64,000 nucleotides of DNA from Candidatus Marithrix sp. (GTDB lineage Bacteria > Pseudomonadota > Gammaproteobacteria > Beggiatoales > Beggiatoaceae): positions 35,528 through 99,527 of the forward strand of contig JADGDS010000001.1 in assembly GCA_016744775.1 (NCBI GenBank), in the 5' to 3' direction. Both the position numbers and the translations under genes were made by a program. The notes below the pieces were generated by a model. The model was not told the DNA's origin. It did no database searches and saw nothing but the letters and a program-made list of their open reading frames with translations. How positions within the stretch are numbered: position 1 is the first letter of the stretch; every line of letters starts with the position of its first letter. Of this stretch, positions 24,642-33,689 are shown in pieces.

Positions 24642-25736
24642 ATGAAAACATTAAATTCCTATATAAAACAAATAATCAATGAAACAGGAAGTCGAATTTC
24701 ATTCTATGAATTTATGAACCATGCATTATATACTCCCGGTTTAGGTTATTATAGTGCTGGTAGTCGTAAATTCGGTGTAGAAGGTGATTTTATCACGGCA
24801 CCAGAAATTTCACCTTTATTTTCGCACTGTATTGCTAGGCAATGTCAACAAATCTTAGCCGCTATAGAAGAAAATGGAATTATTTTAGAATTTGGTGCTG
24901 GTTCAGGTATCATGGCAGCCGATATTTTGCAGGAATTGGAAAATCTGGATTCACTACCAAAAAAATACTTAATATTAGAAATCAGTGCCGATTTACAACA
25001 GCGGCAACGCGCCACTTTAGAAAAACATGTACCACATTTAATAGATAGAATTGAATGGCTACAACAATTACCAGAAACTAAATTACAAGGCGTGATTTTA
25101 GCCAATGAAGTTTTAGACGCTATGCCAGTACATAGATTTCGTCTTGATGAGCAAGATGTTTCAGAATTTTATGTAAGTATTGAAGAATCAGAATTTAAAT
25201 GGCAAATTTTGCCGACTGAAAATGAAGAATTACGAGAAGCAGTAGAAAAATTACGTCCAAACTTACCGGTAGGCTATATATCAGAAATCAATTTAGCTTT
25301 GCCAGCTTGGATTCAGTCATTACCATTAGCGACAGGTTTAATATTATTAATAGACTACGGCTTTCCTAATAATGAATATTACCATCCTCAACGTAATGAA
25401 GGCACATTAATGTGTCATTATCGACATCAAACTCATGATAATCCCTTAATAAATGTTGGATTGCAAGATATAACAGCACATGTCAATTTTACGGCAATAG
25501 CTGACGCTGCAATAGCAGCAAATTTAAAAGTTGCCTCATATACCAACCAAGCCAACTTTTTATTAGCGGCAGGCTTAGCACCCAATATTGATCCTGATGA
25601 TACTAAAGCATATTTACAACAAGCGCAACAAATAAAAACTCTAGTCTTGCCAAGCGAAATGGGGGAATTATTTAAAGTAATGGCTTTGACAGCTAACTTT
25701 GATAGTCCTTTACTTGGATTTAAATATGCGAGATAA
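24642..25736 (+). CDS. SAM-dependent methyltransferase, MidA/NDUFAF7 family
   Basis: 364 residues, typical of the COG1565/DUF185 family. The N-terminal signature is ISFYEFMNHALYTPGLGYY then GDFITAPEISPLFSHCIA. The SAM-binding segment is ILEFGAGSGIMAADIL, followed by LANEVLDAMPVHRF and LLIDYGFPNNEYYHP. The mitochondrial member methylates an arginine of complex I; bacterial substrates are mostly unproven. The start is immediately adjacent to the divergent folM start (the two ATGs form CATATG), so its promoter lies within folM. No Shine-Dalgarno sequence is visible before this ATG. Confidence 0.9.
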   Translation: MKTLNSYIKQIINETGSRISFYEFMNHALYTPGLGYYSAGSRKFGVEGDFITAPEISPLFSHCIARQCQQILAAIEENGIILEFGAGSGIMAADILQELENLDSLPKKYLILEISADLQQRQRATLEKHVPHLIDRIEWLQQLPETKLQGVILANEVLDAMPVHRFRLDEQDVSEFYVSIEESEFKWQILPTENEELREAVEKLRPNLPVGYISEINLALPAWIQSLPLATGLILLIDYGFPNNEYYHPQRNEGTLMCHYRHQTHDNPLINVGLQDITAHVNFTAIADAAIAANLKVASYTNQANFLLAAGLAPNIDPDDTKAYLQQAQQIKTLVLPSEMGELFKVMALTANFDSPLLGFKYAR

Positions 25737-25825
25737 GAAATTATCTATAACTCAAATAATAGTTGTTATATTTCCTCAGACTAGGTAAAATGTAAGATTC
25801 TTAAATGTATGGAGCAAAAAAAGTT

Positions 25826-26320
25826 ATGAAAAAACTTATCCTAACAGTAGCCGCACTAGCCATTTTGCCAACCGCCTCCGTTCTAGCCAAACCTAATAAT
25901 GTTGGTTGTGGTATAGGTTCAATGGTTTTTGAAGGAAAATCTGGAGTAGCACCGCAAATACTAGCAGCTACCACTAATGGCACCTTTGGTAATCAAACTT
26001 TTGGTATTACTTTTGGAACATTAGGTTGTGCCAAAAATGGCGTGGTTGGTTTGCCAGTGCCACATAAAATCGCACTATTTACCGATCAAAACCTAGACAA
26101 ACTCGCACACGACATGGCAGTTGGTAATGGAGAAACCCTTAATTCTTTGGCTGTTCTCATGGAAGTAGAAAATCAAGATAAACTAGCATTTTTCAATGCT
26201 ACCAAAACCAATTTTACCAAAATATTTTCGCATGAAAATGTCACCACTATAGAAGTCTTACAAAGTTTGAACAATGTAATGGCATCTGAGCCACGACTAA
26301 AACGCTATAGTTATAGCTAA
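25826..26320 (+). CDS. DUF3015 family periplasmic protein
   Basis: 164 residues from the ATG at 25826, chosen over the ATG at 25805 because ggag at 25811-25814 is spaced correctly for it and because the signal peptide then begins MKKLILTVAALAILPTASVLA. The mature part has the DUF3015 pattern: GCGIGSMVFEGKSG, then TNGTFGNQTFGITFGTLGC with the paired cysteines. Function is unknown. The protein is exported, and it precedes a DUF4105 gene, a pairing I believe recurs in gammaproteobacteria. A stable hairpin separates the two genes. Confidence 0.88.
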   Translation: MKKLILTVAALAILPTASVLAKPNNVGCGIGSMVFEGKSGVAPQILAATTNGTFGNQTFGITFGTLGCAKNGVVGLPVPHKIALFTDQNLDKLAHDMAVGNGETLNSLAVLMEVENQDKLAFFNATKTNFTKIFSHENVTTIEVLQSLNNVMASEPRLKRYSYS

Positions 26321-26327
26321 TTTTACT

Positions 26328-26350
26328 GCTCGGGTTTTGCAAATCCGAGC
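26328..26350 (+). promoter_or_regulatory. Hairpin between DUF3015 and DUF4105 genes
   Basis: The arms gctcgggttt (26328-26337) and aaatccgagc (26341-26350) pair over ten positions with one G-U, around a 3-base loop. There is no T-run, so it is more likely a transcript-stability or attenuation element than a full terminator. Confidence 0.6.
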
Positions 26351-26357
26351 TAACATC

Positions 26358-28232
26358 ATGAGAATAATTTTCCCCTTCCTATTATTATTACACTCACCCC
26401 TATATGCAGCAGATTTTGCCTATTTACAAACTCTACTTCAACAAGCCCAAAAAAATTTATTGTCTAATCATAGAGAATGGCAAATACTCTTGCATTATCA
26501 AGCAGAAGGTAATGGCTATGTCAGCGAAGTTGACGATCCTAAATTTTTCAACGCAGCTAACGGTAAAACCAATCCATCGGCTGAATTAGCAGCTACCCTG
26601 CGAGCTTTTTTTGCCCCTAAGCAAAACACCCAACATCCACAATGTAAATTTATTGCTCGTTATGAATGGCTAAAGCAACAACTTGCCTTTAAACCATCGC
26701 GCTTACCATCGCAGCCTTGCCCACGTTTTAAAGAATGGTTGAACGAATTAAAGCCATACGGATTAAGCTTAATTTTTCCCGCTGCTTATTTAAATAACCC
26801 ATCCTCCATGTTTGGTCATACTTTGCTGCGTATTGATCAAGCAAACCAAAATGAACAAAGCCGCTTACTTGCACATGCCCTCAATTATGCCGCTAACACT
26901 GAAGAAGAAAACGGTGTCACATTTGCCATCAAAGGTATTTTTGGTGACTATCCCGGACTGTTTTCTATCATGCCTTATTATAAAAAAGTTAAAGAATATA
27001 GTAATTTAGAAAATAGAGATGTTTGGGAATATCAACTAAATTTCACTCCAGCCGAAATTCAGCGTTTATTGAAACATGTATGGGAATTGGACAAGATTTA
27101 TTTTCAATATTATTTTTTTGATGAAAATTGTTCTTATCACTTATTATCACTATTAGAAGTTGCACGTCCAAGTTTAGATTTACGCGATAAATTTTCAGCT
27201 TGGGCAATTCCAGCAGAAACAGTACGTGCTATTGTTACCACACCCGGACTATTGAAAAAAGCAATTTTTCGACCATCCAATGTAACCAAATTACGCCACA
27301 ACCTAGATTTATTATCATCAGCACAACAAGACTGGGTACAAAAACTGGCAAGTGGCAAAATAAATCCAAAAGATAGCCAGTTTGCGGCACTAGATACAAT
27401 AACACGCACAAAAATCCTAGAAGCTGCTTATGATTATTTACATTATCAACATAAACAAACTGACAAAACCCGCTCACGACGTTTGCGAGCATTATTAATA
27501 GCGCGTAGCCATTTACCAACCACAAAAACCTTTTCACCCCCACCTACACCTCCACGCCCTGAAGATGGACATCGCAGTTTTCGCATCACCGCTGGCTCGG
27601 GGCGTTATGGGGAACAGTCTTATCATAGCTTGCACTTACGCCCCGCTTACCATGACTTATTAGATTCTGATGCTGGTTATACACAGGGCGCACAAATAAA
27701 TTTTTTAAACCTCAGCTTGCACCATCCTATTGGCAGCAGTGATTTAAAAGTAGAAGCCCTGAAACTTATTGATATTGTATCATTAGGTGTGCGTGACCGA
27801 TTTTTTCAACCACTTTCTTGGAAAATCAATACCGGCTGGGAGCGTAGGCAGTTGGACGATAATAAACCTTCATTGGTTTACAACACTAATGGAGGTGTAG
27901 GGTTTAGCTATAAACCCATTGCTAAAGTATTAGCTTATGGATTTTTGGAAGCTAACCTAGATATAGGAGGCGCATTGCGACATGATTATGCCGTGGGATT
28001 AGGCAGCAGTGTAGGAATGTTTATAGATATAATACCAACTTGGCGTTTACATTTGTATGCTGAAACACAGCGTTTTGTTTTAGGGCACACACAAAGCTTG
28101 CACGATTTTGGACTAGAACAGCGCGTAAATCTAAGCCCAAACACAGCCCTGCGTTTACAAATGAAGCGTCACTATTTTGCCGAAGAAAAAGCTATTTCCC
28201 AAATTGAATTGAATTGGCAATGGTATTTTTGA
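26358..28232 (+). CDS. DUF4105 (Lnb-like) exported protein with C-terminal outer-membrane-like region
   Basis: About 624 residues from the ATG at 26358; upstream extension would need a TTG inside the hairpin. The signal peptide is MRIIFPFLLLLHSPLYA. The DUF4105/Lnb N-terminal domain shows SLIFPAAYLNNPSSMFGHTL, GDYPGLFSIMPYYKKVKEYS and the YFFDENCSYHLLSLLE Cys-His segment, a papain-like NlpC/P60-related arrangement. The last 220 residues are beta-rich with alternating aromatic residues and end in Phe (WQWYF), as in outer-membrane barrels. It is probably an envelope hydrolase or lipoprotein-processing protein; the substrate is unknown. Confidence 0.86.
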   Translation: MRIIFPFLLLLHSPLYAADFAYLQTLLQQAQKNLLSNHREWQILLHYQAEGNGYVSEVDDPKFFNAANGKTNPSAELAATLRAFFAPKQNTQHPQCKFIARYEWLKQQLAFKPSRLPSQPCPRFKEWLNELKPYGLSLIFPAAYLNNPSSMFGHTLLRIDQANQNEQSRLLAHALNYAANTEEENGVTFAIKGIFGDYPGLFSIMPYYKKVKEYSNLENRDVWEYQLNFTPAEIQRLLKHVWELDKIYFQYYFFDENCSYHLLSLLEVARPSLDLRDKFSAWAIPAETVRAIVTTPGLLKKAIFRPSNVTKLRHNLDLLSSAQQDWVQKLASGKINPKDSQFAALDTITRTKILEAAYDYLHYQHKQTDKTRSRRLRALLIARSHLPTTKTFSPPPTPPRPEDGHRSFRITAGSGRYGEQSYHSLHLRPAYHDLLDSDAGYTQGAQINFLNLSLHHPIGSSDLKVEALKLIDIVSLGVRDRFFQPLSWKINTGWERRQLDDNKPSLVYNTNGGVGFSYKPIAKVLAYGFLEANLDIGGALRHDYAVGLGSSVGMFIDIIPTWRLHLYAETQRFVLGHTQSLHDFGLEQRVNLSPNTALRLQMKRHYFAEEKAISQIELNWQWYF

Positions 28233-28340
28233 TATGACTCATGAAGCTAAAGATGATATATTTACACTAATGAAGATGTGGCTTAGCTTTTGCTACAACT
28301 AAACTTGGATTTTTATTAACTTAATATTGGAAACAAATGA

Positions 28341-29111
28341 ATGGATATATTACAAGCCATAATAATAGGTATTATTGAAGGTTTTACAGAATTTCTACCC
28401 ATATCTTCAACTGGTCATATGATTGTTGCAAGTGAGTTTTTAGGTATAGAGCAGAATTCTTTAATAAAAGCATATGAGGTTATCATACAATTTGCAGCTA
28501 TATTAGCTGTGATGTTACTGTATAGAAATAAGATAAATATCAAAGAAATTGATCTTTGGACAAAAATAATAGTCGCATTTTTACCTCTTGCAATTGTTGG
28601 ATTTCTATTGAAAGATTGGATAAAAGAGATATTTGTTATCTCAACTGTTGCATGGATGTTTATTATTGGTGGAATAATATTCTTGATTGTGGAGTATTTT
28701 CATAAAGAAGATAACTCTACAGCTAAAGATATTGAAGAGGTAACATGGCGTCAATCATTATTGATTGGATTTGGACAAGTTCTATCACTAGTTCCCGGAA
28801 CCAGTAGAGCTGGTGCCACAATTATCACTGGAATGCTTTCAGGGGTGAACCGTAAAGCATCAACAGAATTCTCTTTTTTATTGGCAATTCCTGTAATGAT
28901 GGCAGTTAGTGGCTATGATTTGTTAAAGCACTACGATGAGTTTATGGGTGCTGATTTGACTGCATTTATAATCGGTTTTATCGTAGCTTTTGTGGTGGCA
29001 TATTTAACCATCAAACTATTTATAGTGTTTTTACAACGATTTACATTTGTTGCATTTGGTATTTACAGAATACTATTTGGAACCTTTTTGTTGTTATTTT
29101 TTATAAAATAA
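28341..29111 (+). CDS. uppP: Undecaprenyl-diphosphatase
   Basis: 256 residues, inner-membrane enzyme recycling undecaprenyl pyrophosphate to the monophosphate for peptidoglycan and O-antigen assembly; overexpression gives bacitracin resistance. Both catalytic motifs are present: EGFTEFLPISSTGH (residues 14-27) and PGTSRAGATIITG near 152. About eight hydrophobic helices are seen. Parts of the sequence, such as the Lys/Ile-rich loop at 62-80, look more like campylobacterial homologues than typical gammaproteobacterial ones, which may indicate transfer; this needs a tree. The gap before it (28233-28340) shows no gene. Confidence 0.96.
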   Translation: MDILQAIIIGIIEGFTEFLPISSTGHMIVASEFLGIEQNSLIKAYEVIIQFAAILAVMLLYRNKINIKEIDLWTKIIVAFLPLAIVGFLLKDWIKEIFVISTVAWMFIIGGIIFLIVEYFHKEDNSTAKDIEEVTWRQSLLIGFGQVLSLVPGTSRAGATIITGMLSGVNRKASTEFSFLLAIPVMMAVSGYDLLKHYDEFMGADLTAFIIGFIVAFVVAYLTIKLFIVFLQRFTFVAFGIYRILFGTFLLLFFIK

Positions 29112-29126
29112 ACGCTTTAAACAATC

Positions 29127-29528
29127 ATGAAACAAACTTTACGTTATAAAACTTTATGGCTGAGCATAGGTATCAGCCTAATTATCACAGTCATAATACT
29201 TTCTTTAATGGCACCGCCAACAGATATGATGGATGCCCTACCTAATGACAAATTTGGACATTTTATTGCCTACTTTACATTAATGGGCTGGTTTGCACAG
29301 ATTTATCATACAAATAAACAACGTTGGTTGTATCTGATAGGATTTTTAATATTAGGATTGTTATTAGAAATATTACAAGGATTAGGTGGGGTAAGACAGG
29401 CGGATTGGCTTGATATGCTTGCCAATAGTGCTGGAGTTATATCAGCTTTTTTACTAACTAAAACTAGGTTGGCTTATATTTTAGTATATATTGAAAGTTT
29501 CGGGAAGACTCCCGAAACTCTAAATTAA
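29127..29528 (+). CDS. VanZ-like family membrane protein
   Basis: 133 residues with about four hydrophobic segments. The VanZ-like signature is NDKFGHFIAYFTLMGWF (His after Gly, near residue 40) followed by LEILQGLGGVRQADWLDMLANSAG, where the acidic and Arg residues are conserved. Function is not established; it is a frequent single-gene member of envelope operons. It begins 15 bases after uppP, so they are probably cotranscribed. Its last ten codons are formed by a hairpin. Confidence 0.82.
   Translation: MKQTLRYKTLWLSIGISLIITVIILSLMAPPTDMMDALPNDKFGHFIAYFTLMGWFAQIYHTNKQRWLYLIGFLILGLLLEILQGLGGVRQADWLDMLANSAGVISAFLLTKTRLAYILVYIESFGKTPETLN
29496..29519. terminator. Hairpin, probable bidirectional terminator
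   Basis: agtttcggga (29496-29505) and tcccgaaact (29510-29519) form a perfect 10-bp stem with a 4-base loop. It overlaps the 3' codons of the VanZ-like gene and lies between convergent genes. The following sequence is A/T-rich without a clean T-run. Confidence 0.65.
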
Positions 29529-29535
29529 TAAACAA

Positions 29536-30807
29536 TTACTTTAAGCGTTTAATACCCATGATTTTGAGAACATATTTTTCATACAAAGGCTCTGAACTAC
29601 CTTTCTTCATCTTACGTATAAAATATTTCTCAAACGCGATTTTACCTAAATGTACCCACTTACCTTTCTTAGCCCAAGTAACGTTACGTGGTGGAATTTG
29701 TGGAATCGCAACAAATGCAGCACCAGTATCACCAAAGTCTGCTAAACAGATAGTACTCCAACTACCTAATGCTTCAGGTTCTTCACCTTTGATGTCATGC
29801 TCAATATTATGCACCGCAGCAGTCACCATAGACTCAATCATATAACCAGTTTTTGGTGTACCTGTTGCTACTGGTGTGACTTCAACTGGAGGAATCGCAA
29901 TACATACACCTACTGCATAAATATTTTTATAAGTAGGATTACGTTGATATTGATCAACCTTCACAAAACCACGTGGATTACACAGATTTTCCATTGCAGC
30001 AACTGCATCCACACCCTTAAATGCAGGTAACATCATTGAATAATTAAAAGGCAATTCATGATTTTTAATGACATTACCATCTCTATCACATTCATCAACA
30101 AACATTTTGCCAGCTTCAACTTTAGCAACTTTGGCATTAGTAATCCAATTAATATGACGATTACGCATTTCGGATTCTAACATGCCTTTTGAATCACCTA
30201 CACCACCTAAGCCTAAGTGACCAACATAAGGTTCAGATGTAACAAAAGTCATAGGAACTTTATCACGACGTTTTTTCTTACGTAATGCCGCATCTACAAC
30301 CATTGCATACTCATAAGCTGGACCATAACAGCTTGCGCCTTGAACCGCACCCATGATCACATGACCGGGATTATCTAATAATTCTTGAAATCCTGTATGG
30401 GCTTTTTCAGCATGATCTATAGTACAAATAGAATGAGTATGACCATCAATTGGTCCAGTACCTTCTATTTCATGGAACGCTAATTTAGGTCCAGTTGCTA
30501 TGATTAAATAATCATAATCAACTGTTTCACCATTTTCTACAGTCAAACGGTTTTTATCTGGTTCAATCTTAGTTACCATTTGAGCAATGAAATTGATTTT
30601 TTTCTTTTTTAAAGCAGGCTCAATATCAAAGGTAATATCCTTACGTTTACGCCAACCTACACCAACCCACGGATTAGAAGGCACAAACTGAAAATATTCA
30701 GCGGCATTAATAACAGTTACTTCATGTTTTCTACCTAATTCAGCTTTTACTTCATAAGCAGCGGGCATTCCGCCTGTACCTGCACCTAATACGACAACAT
30801 GTGCCAT
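29536..30807 (-). CDS. sqr: Sulfide:quinone oxidoreductase
   Basis: 423-residue FAD flavoprotein of the two-dinucleotide-binding family that oxidises sulfide to polysulfide or sulfur and reduces membrane quinone. The N-terminal FAD motif is VVVLGAGTGGMPAAYE. Three redox-type cysteines lie at 128 (HSICTID), 160 (QGASCYGPAYEY) and 354 (STICLADFG), a spacing matching well-studied bacterial SQRs (128/160/356 in Acidithiobacillus). A second FAD contact is NIYAVGVCIAIPPVEVTPV. The basic amphipathic C-terminus (KIAFEKYFIRKMKKG) suits peripheral membrane attachment. It stands alone on the minus strand with an aggaag ribosome site and an upstream inverted repeat. It indicates chemolithotrophic sulfide use or sulfide detoxification. 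Confidence 0.93.
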   Translation of the reverse strand: MAHVVVLGAGTGGMPAAYEVKAELGRKHEVTVINAAEYFQFVPSNPWVGVGWRKRKDITFDIEPALKKKKINFIAQMVTKIEPDKNRLTVENGETVDYDYLIIATGPKLAFHEIEGTGPIDGHTHSICTIDHAEKAHTGFQELLDNPGHVIMGAVQGASCYGPAYEYAMVVDAALRKKKRRDKVPMTFVTSEPYVGHLGLGGVGDSKGMLESEMRNRHINWITNAKVAKVEAGKMFVDECDRDGNVIKNHELPFNYSMMLPAFKGVDAVAAMENLCNPRGFVKVDQYQRNPTYKNIYAVGVCIAIPPVEVTPVATGTPKTGYMIESMVTAAVHNIEHDIKGEEPEALGSWSTICLADFGDTGAAFVAIPQIPPRNVTWAKKGKWVHLGKIAFEKYFIRKMKKGSSEPLYEKYVLKIMGIKRLK

Positions 30808-30848
30808 ACCAACTCCTTCCTATAATAAAATGACTAATTCTGTGTGAT

Positions 30849-30870
30849 CTAGGTTAAAATATTAACCTAG
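30849..30870. promoter_or_regulatory. Inverted repeat upstream of sqr
   Basis: ctaggttaa (30849-30857) and ttaacctag (30862-30870) are exact complements around aata. It lies 42 to 63 bases upstream of the sqr start in the divergent sqr/cysE gap, a good place for an operator. The regulator is unknown. Confidence 0.5.
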
Positions 30871-30957
30871 GCTATTAGCATATATAAATTCGCTAGAAAT
30901 TGAAACTACTATAATTATTTTATAATATACTAAAATACTCTACTATTATATATAATA

Positions 30958-31713
30958 ATGTTTAAAAACTTAAAAGAAGATATTAATTGTGTATTTGATC
31001 GCGATCCTGCCGCTCGTAATAAATTTGAAATCCTTACAAATTACCCGGGAGTTCACGCGATTTTAATGCACCGTTTTAATCACCGTTTATGGAAAGCAGG
31101 CTGGAAATGGTTAGCACGTACATTCTCAACTGTTACTCGTTGGTTTACAGGAATAGAAATTCACCCCGGTGCCACTATTGGACGACGCTTTTTTATTGAT
31201 CATGGTATGGGTGTTGTAATTGGTGAAACTGCAACAGTTGGTGATGATTGCACACTTTATCATGGTGTAACTTTAGGCGGTACTTCATGGCAACAAGGCA
31301 AGCGTCATCCTACATTAGGTAATAATGTAGTTGTTGGCGCAGGCGCAAAAGTATTAGGACCTATTAATATTGCAGATGACACACGTATTGGTTCAAATGC
31401 AGTAGTAGTAAAATCTGTATGTGAAAAAGGCGCAACAGTGGTTGGGATTCCCGGACGTATAATTAAAGTTGATAAAAATCATAAAATTTTTGATGCTTAT
31501 GGAATGCCTCAAGATACCTCAGATATTGATCCTCTGCAATACGCAATAAATAATATGCTTGATGATATTAATAATATTGATGACAAGATGCAAAAAATTT
31601 GTCAAATTTTAAAAGAAATTTCTGGAGATAAATTACCACTAGATTTAGAATCTTGCCAAATTCGTAAAATTAAAATCCCCCCTAACCCCCCTTTAATAAA
31701 AGGGGGGGACTAG
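30958..31713 (+). CDS. cysE: Serine O-acetyltransferase
   Basis: 251 residues. It transfers acetyl from acetyl-CoA to L-serine, the first step of cysteine synthesis. A short N-terminal helical part precedes the left-handed beta-helix of hexapeptide repeats ([52 protein letters not shown]). The catalytic His is in [11 protein letters not shown]. The domain ends with VVGIPGRII. The remaining part includes an unusual tail: the last 13 residues ([13 protein letters not shown]) and the stop codon region are encoded by a palindromic repeat that has replaced the original end. There is no Shine-Dalgarno sequence close to the ATG. Confidence 0.94.
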   Translation: MFKNLKEDINCVFDRDPAARNKFEILTNYPGVHAILMHRFNHRLWKAGWKWLARTFSTVTRWFTGIEIHPGATIGRRFFIDHGMGVVIGETATVGDDCTLYHGVTLGGTSWQQGKRHPTLGNNVVVGAGAKVLGPINIADDTRIGSNAVVVKSVCEKGATVVGIPGRIIKVDKNHKIFDAYGMPQDTSDIDPLQYAINNMLDDINNIDDKMQKICQILKEISGDKLPLDLESCQIRKIKIPPNPPLIKGGD

Positions 31714-31773
31714 TAGTTTTGATTAAATAGTGGAATTTCCCCCCTTTAACAAAGGGGGGTTAGGGGGGATTTT
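31672..31773. repeat. G/C-run palindromic repeat, copy B, overlapping the cysE end
   Basis: Arms at 31672-31709 and 31736-31773 share aaaatcccccctaacccccc and a following AT-rich bit then a G-run, in inverted orientation. The family is the same as 12387-12461. It fills the whole space between convergent cysE and smpB and supplies the last codons of cysE. It could also act as a terminator for both genes. Confidence 0.88.
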
Positions 31774-31776
31774 AAA

Positions 31777-32244
31777 TTAATGCTTAAATAAACGTTCTTT
31801 CTCACGTTCCCAATCACGTGTCTTTTCAGTGTCACGTTTATCATAGTCTTTTTTACCTGTAGCAGCAGCAAATTCTAATTTGATATGCCCCTTTTTCCAA
31901 TACATCGCAGTAGGTACTAATGAATTACCTTTACGTTCTACAATCTCAAACAGCTCTTTTAACTCAGCACGATGTAAAAGTAATTTGCGAGTACGTTGTG
32001 GATCAGGATGAATATGTGTAGAAGCAGTAGGCAAAGGGGTAATTACTGCACCTAGAAGCCATGCTTCATTATCTTTCATAAGCACATAGGTATCATTCAA
32101 TTGCAATTTTCCAGCACGTAAACTTTTTACTTCCCAACCTTGTAAAGCGATACCAGCTTCAAAGCGATCACCTAAAAAATAATCAAAGCGCGATTTTTTA
32201 TTCAGTCCAATTGTACTACTTGGTACCTTAGATTTTTTTTTCAT
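31777..32244 (-). CDS. smpB: SsrA-binding protein
   Basis: 155 residues. SmpB binds tmRNA and stalled ribosomes in trans-translation. Visible: the [20 protein letters not shown] start, [14 protein letters not shown], the [19 protein letters not shown] segment, the [16 protein letters not shown] stretch and the basic C-terminal tail ([18 protein letters not shown]) that acts in the ribosomal decoding site. Length is normal. The ssrA gene is not in the window. The 3' end abuts the palindromic repeat. Confidence 0.97.
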   Translation of the reverse strand: MKKKSKVPSSTIGLNKKSRFDYFLGDRFEAGIALQGWEVKSLRAGKLQLNDTYVLMKDNEAWLLGAVITPLPTASTHIHPDPQRTRKLLLHRAELKELFEIVERKGNSLVPTAMYWKKGHIKLEFAAATGKKDYDKRDTEKTRDWEREKERLFKH

Positions 32245-32306
32245 AATTGTTGTATTTTTGCTAAACTTAATATGATTATATCATTAATTTTAATAGAGCA
32301 AATAAT

Positions 32307-33689
32307 ATGACAACGAATATAAAGAGTCAATGGTCATCTCAACTTGGCTTTATACTTGCCGCTATTGGTTCAGCAGTTGGTTTAGGTAATATTTGGAAAT
32401 TTCCTTATTTAACAGGAGAATATGGAGGCGGTGCCTTTGTTATTATTTATTTAGTATGTGTAGTTTTAATGGGTTTACCCATTATGATAGCAGAAGTTCT
32501 ATTAGGAAAACGCGGTGCTGGTAGCCCAGTTGCTAGTATGCGCAATCTTGCTAAAGAAGCTGGGCAATCTCGATTATGGGCATTATTAGGTTGGTCAGGT
32601 GTTATAGCTGGTTTTCTAGTTTTATCATATTATAGCGTCATCGCAGGTTGGACTTTAGATTATGTTTGGAGTTCAGCATCAGGTACATTTTCCACAAATA
32701 ATACCCCCTCAGCTATAAAATCAATATTTGATAACTTAATTGCTGATCCAACTTATCTTCTAATTCTACATAGCATATTCATGTTTGCTACCATCATAAT
32801 ATTAGCCCGTGGAGTGCAAGGTGGTTTAGAACGCGCTGTTACATTCATGATTCCTGCTTTATTTCTCGTATTAATTGTGTTATTAGCATATGCTATCAGT
32901 ACTCCAAAATTCATGGATGGTGTGCATTTTATGTTTGATATAAATTTCCATAAGTTTTTTTATCCAGATGGTGAAAATTTCAGTGGAAAAGGCATATTAG
33001 TGGCAATGGGGCAAGCCTTTTTTAGCTTGAGTTTAGGTATGGGTGCCATTATGGTTTATGGTGCATATTTACCAAAAGACAGCTCGATTGCTAAAACAAC
33101 CGCAATAGTTGCAATGGCTGATACTCTAGTTGCAATTTTAGCTGGCTTAATTATATTTCCAATTGTATTTAGTAATGGCTTAGAACCCAATGCTGGAGTT
33201 GGATTAGTATTTCAAACTTTACCAATCGCATTTGGACAAATGCCTTTTGGCAATATATTTGGCAGCTTATTTTTTCTGTTATTAACATTAGCGGCATTAA
33301 GTTCAGCAATTTCATTAATTGAACCAGCAATCGCATGGCTAGTTGAAACTGGTAAATTTGCTCGTATCAGTGCTACCATTGTAATTGGTATAGCTACTTG
33401 GTTGCTTGGATTTGTAACGATATTTTCATTTAATGAATGGAGCGAATTCAAATTATTTTCAATGACAATGTTTGAACTCATAGATTATGTTACCAGTAAT
33501 ATCATGCTGCCATTAGGTGGAATATTTATGGCAATATTTGTTGCTTGGTTGATGAAGTCAGAACATGTTACCAGCGAATTAAAAGTATCAGCACAAAATT
33601 GTGGCTATCAAATCTGGAACTTCCTATTACGCTATATCATTCCATTGGCAGTTACTTTAGTATTTTTAAATGCAATTGGAATCTTTTAG
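32307..33689 (+). CDS. Sodium-dependent transporter, neurotransmitter:sodium symporter family
   Basis: 460 residues with 11-12 predicted helices. The first helix has the family signature LAAIGSAVGLGNIWKFPYLT and the unwound helix sits near GGGAFVIIYLVCV. The helix 6 region is AFFSLSLGMGAIMVYGAYLP. Members take up amino acids or amines with sodium; the substrate is not predictable. The stop overlaps the GTG start of ratA by one base, so the genes are cotranscribed. Confidence 0.93.
   Translation: MTTNIKSQWSSQLGFILAAIGSAVGLGNIWKFPYLTGEYGGGAFVIIYLVCVVLMGLPIMIAEVLLGKRGAGSPVASMRNLAKEAGQSRLWALLGWSGVIAGFLVLSYYSVIAGWTLDYVWSSASGTFSTNNTPSAIKSIFDNLIADPTYLLILHSIFMFATIIILARGVQGGLERAVTFMIPALFLVLIVLLAYAISTPKFMDGVHFMFDINFHKFFYPDGENFSGKGILVAMGQAFFSLSLGMGAIMVYGAYLPKDSSIAKTTAIVAMADTLVAILAGLIIFPIVFSNGLEPNAGVGLVFQTLPIAFGQMPFGNIFGSLFFLLLTLAALSSAISLIEPAIAWLVETGKFARISATIVIGIATWLLGFVTIFSFNEWSEFKLFSMTMFELIDYVTSNIMLPLGGIFMAIFVAWLMKSEHVTSELKVSAQNCGYQIWNFLLRYIIPLAVTLVFLNAIGIF

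Noticed and set aside
26337..26357. TTG start for the DUF4105 protein
   Set aside because: It lies in a hairpin and adds seven residues before a complete signal peptide that begins at the ATG at 26358.
33545..33688. Upstream extension of the RatA frame
   Set aside because: This part lies inside the sodium transporter gene in another frame. The GTG at 33689 gives the normal RatA start.
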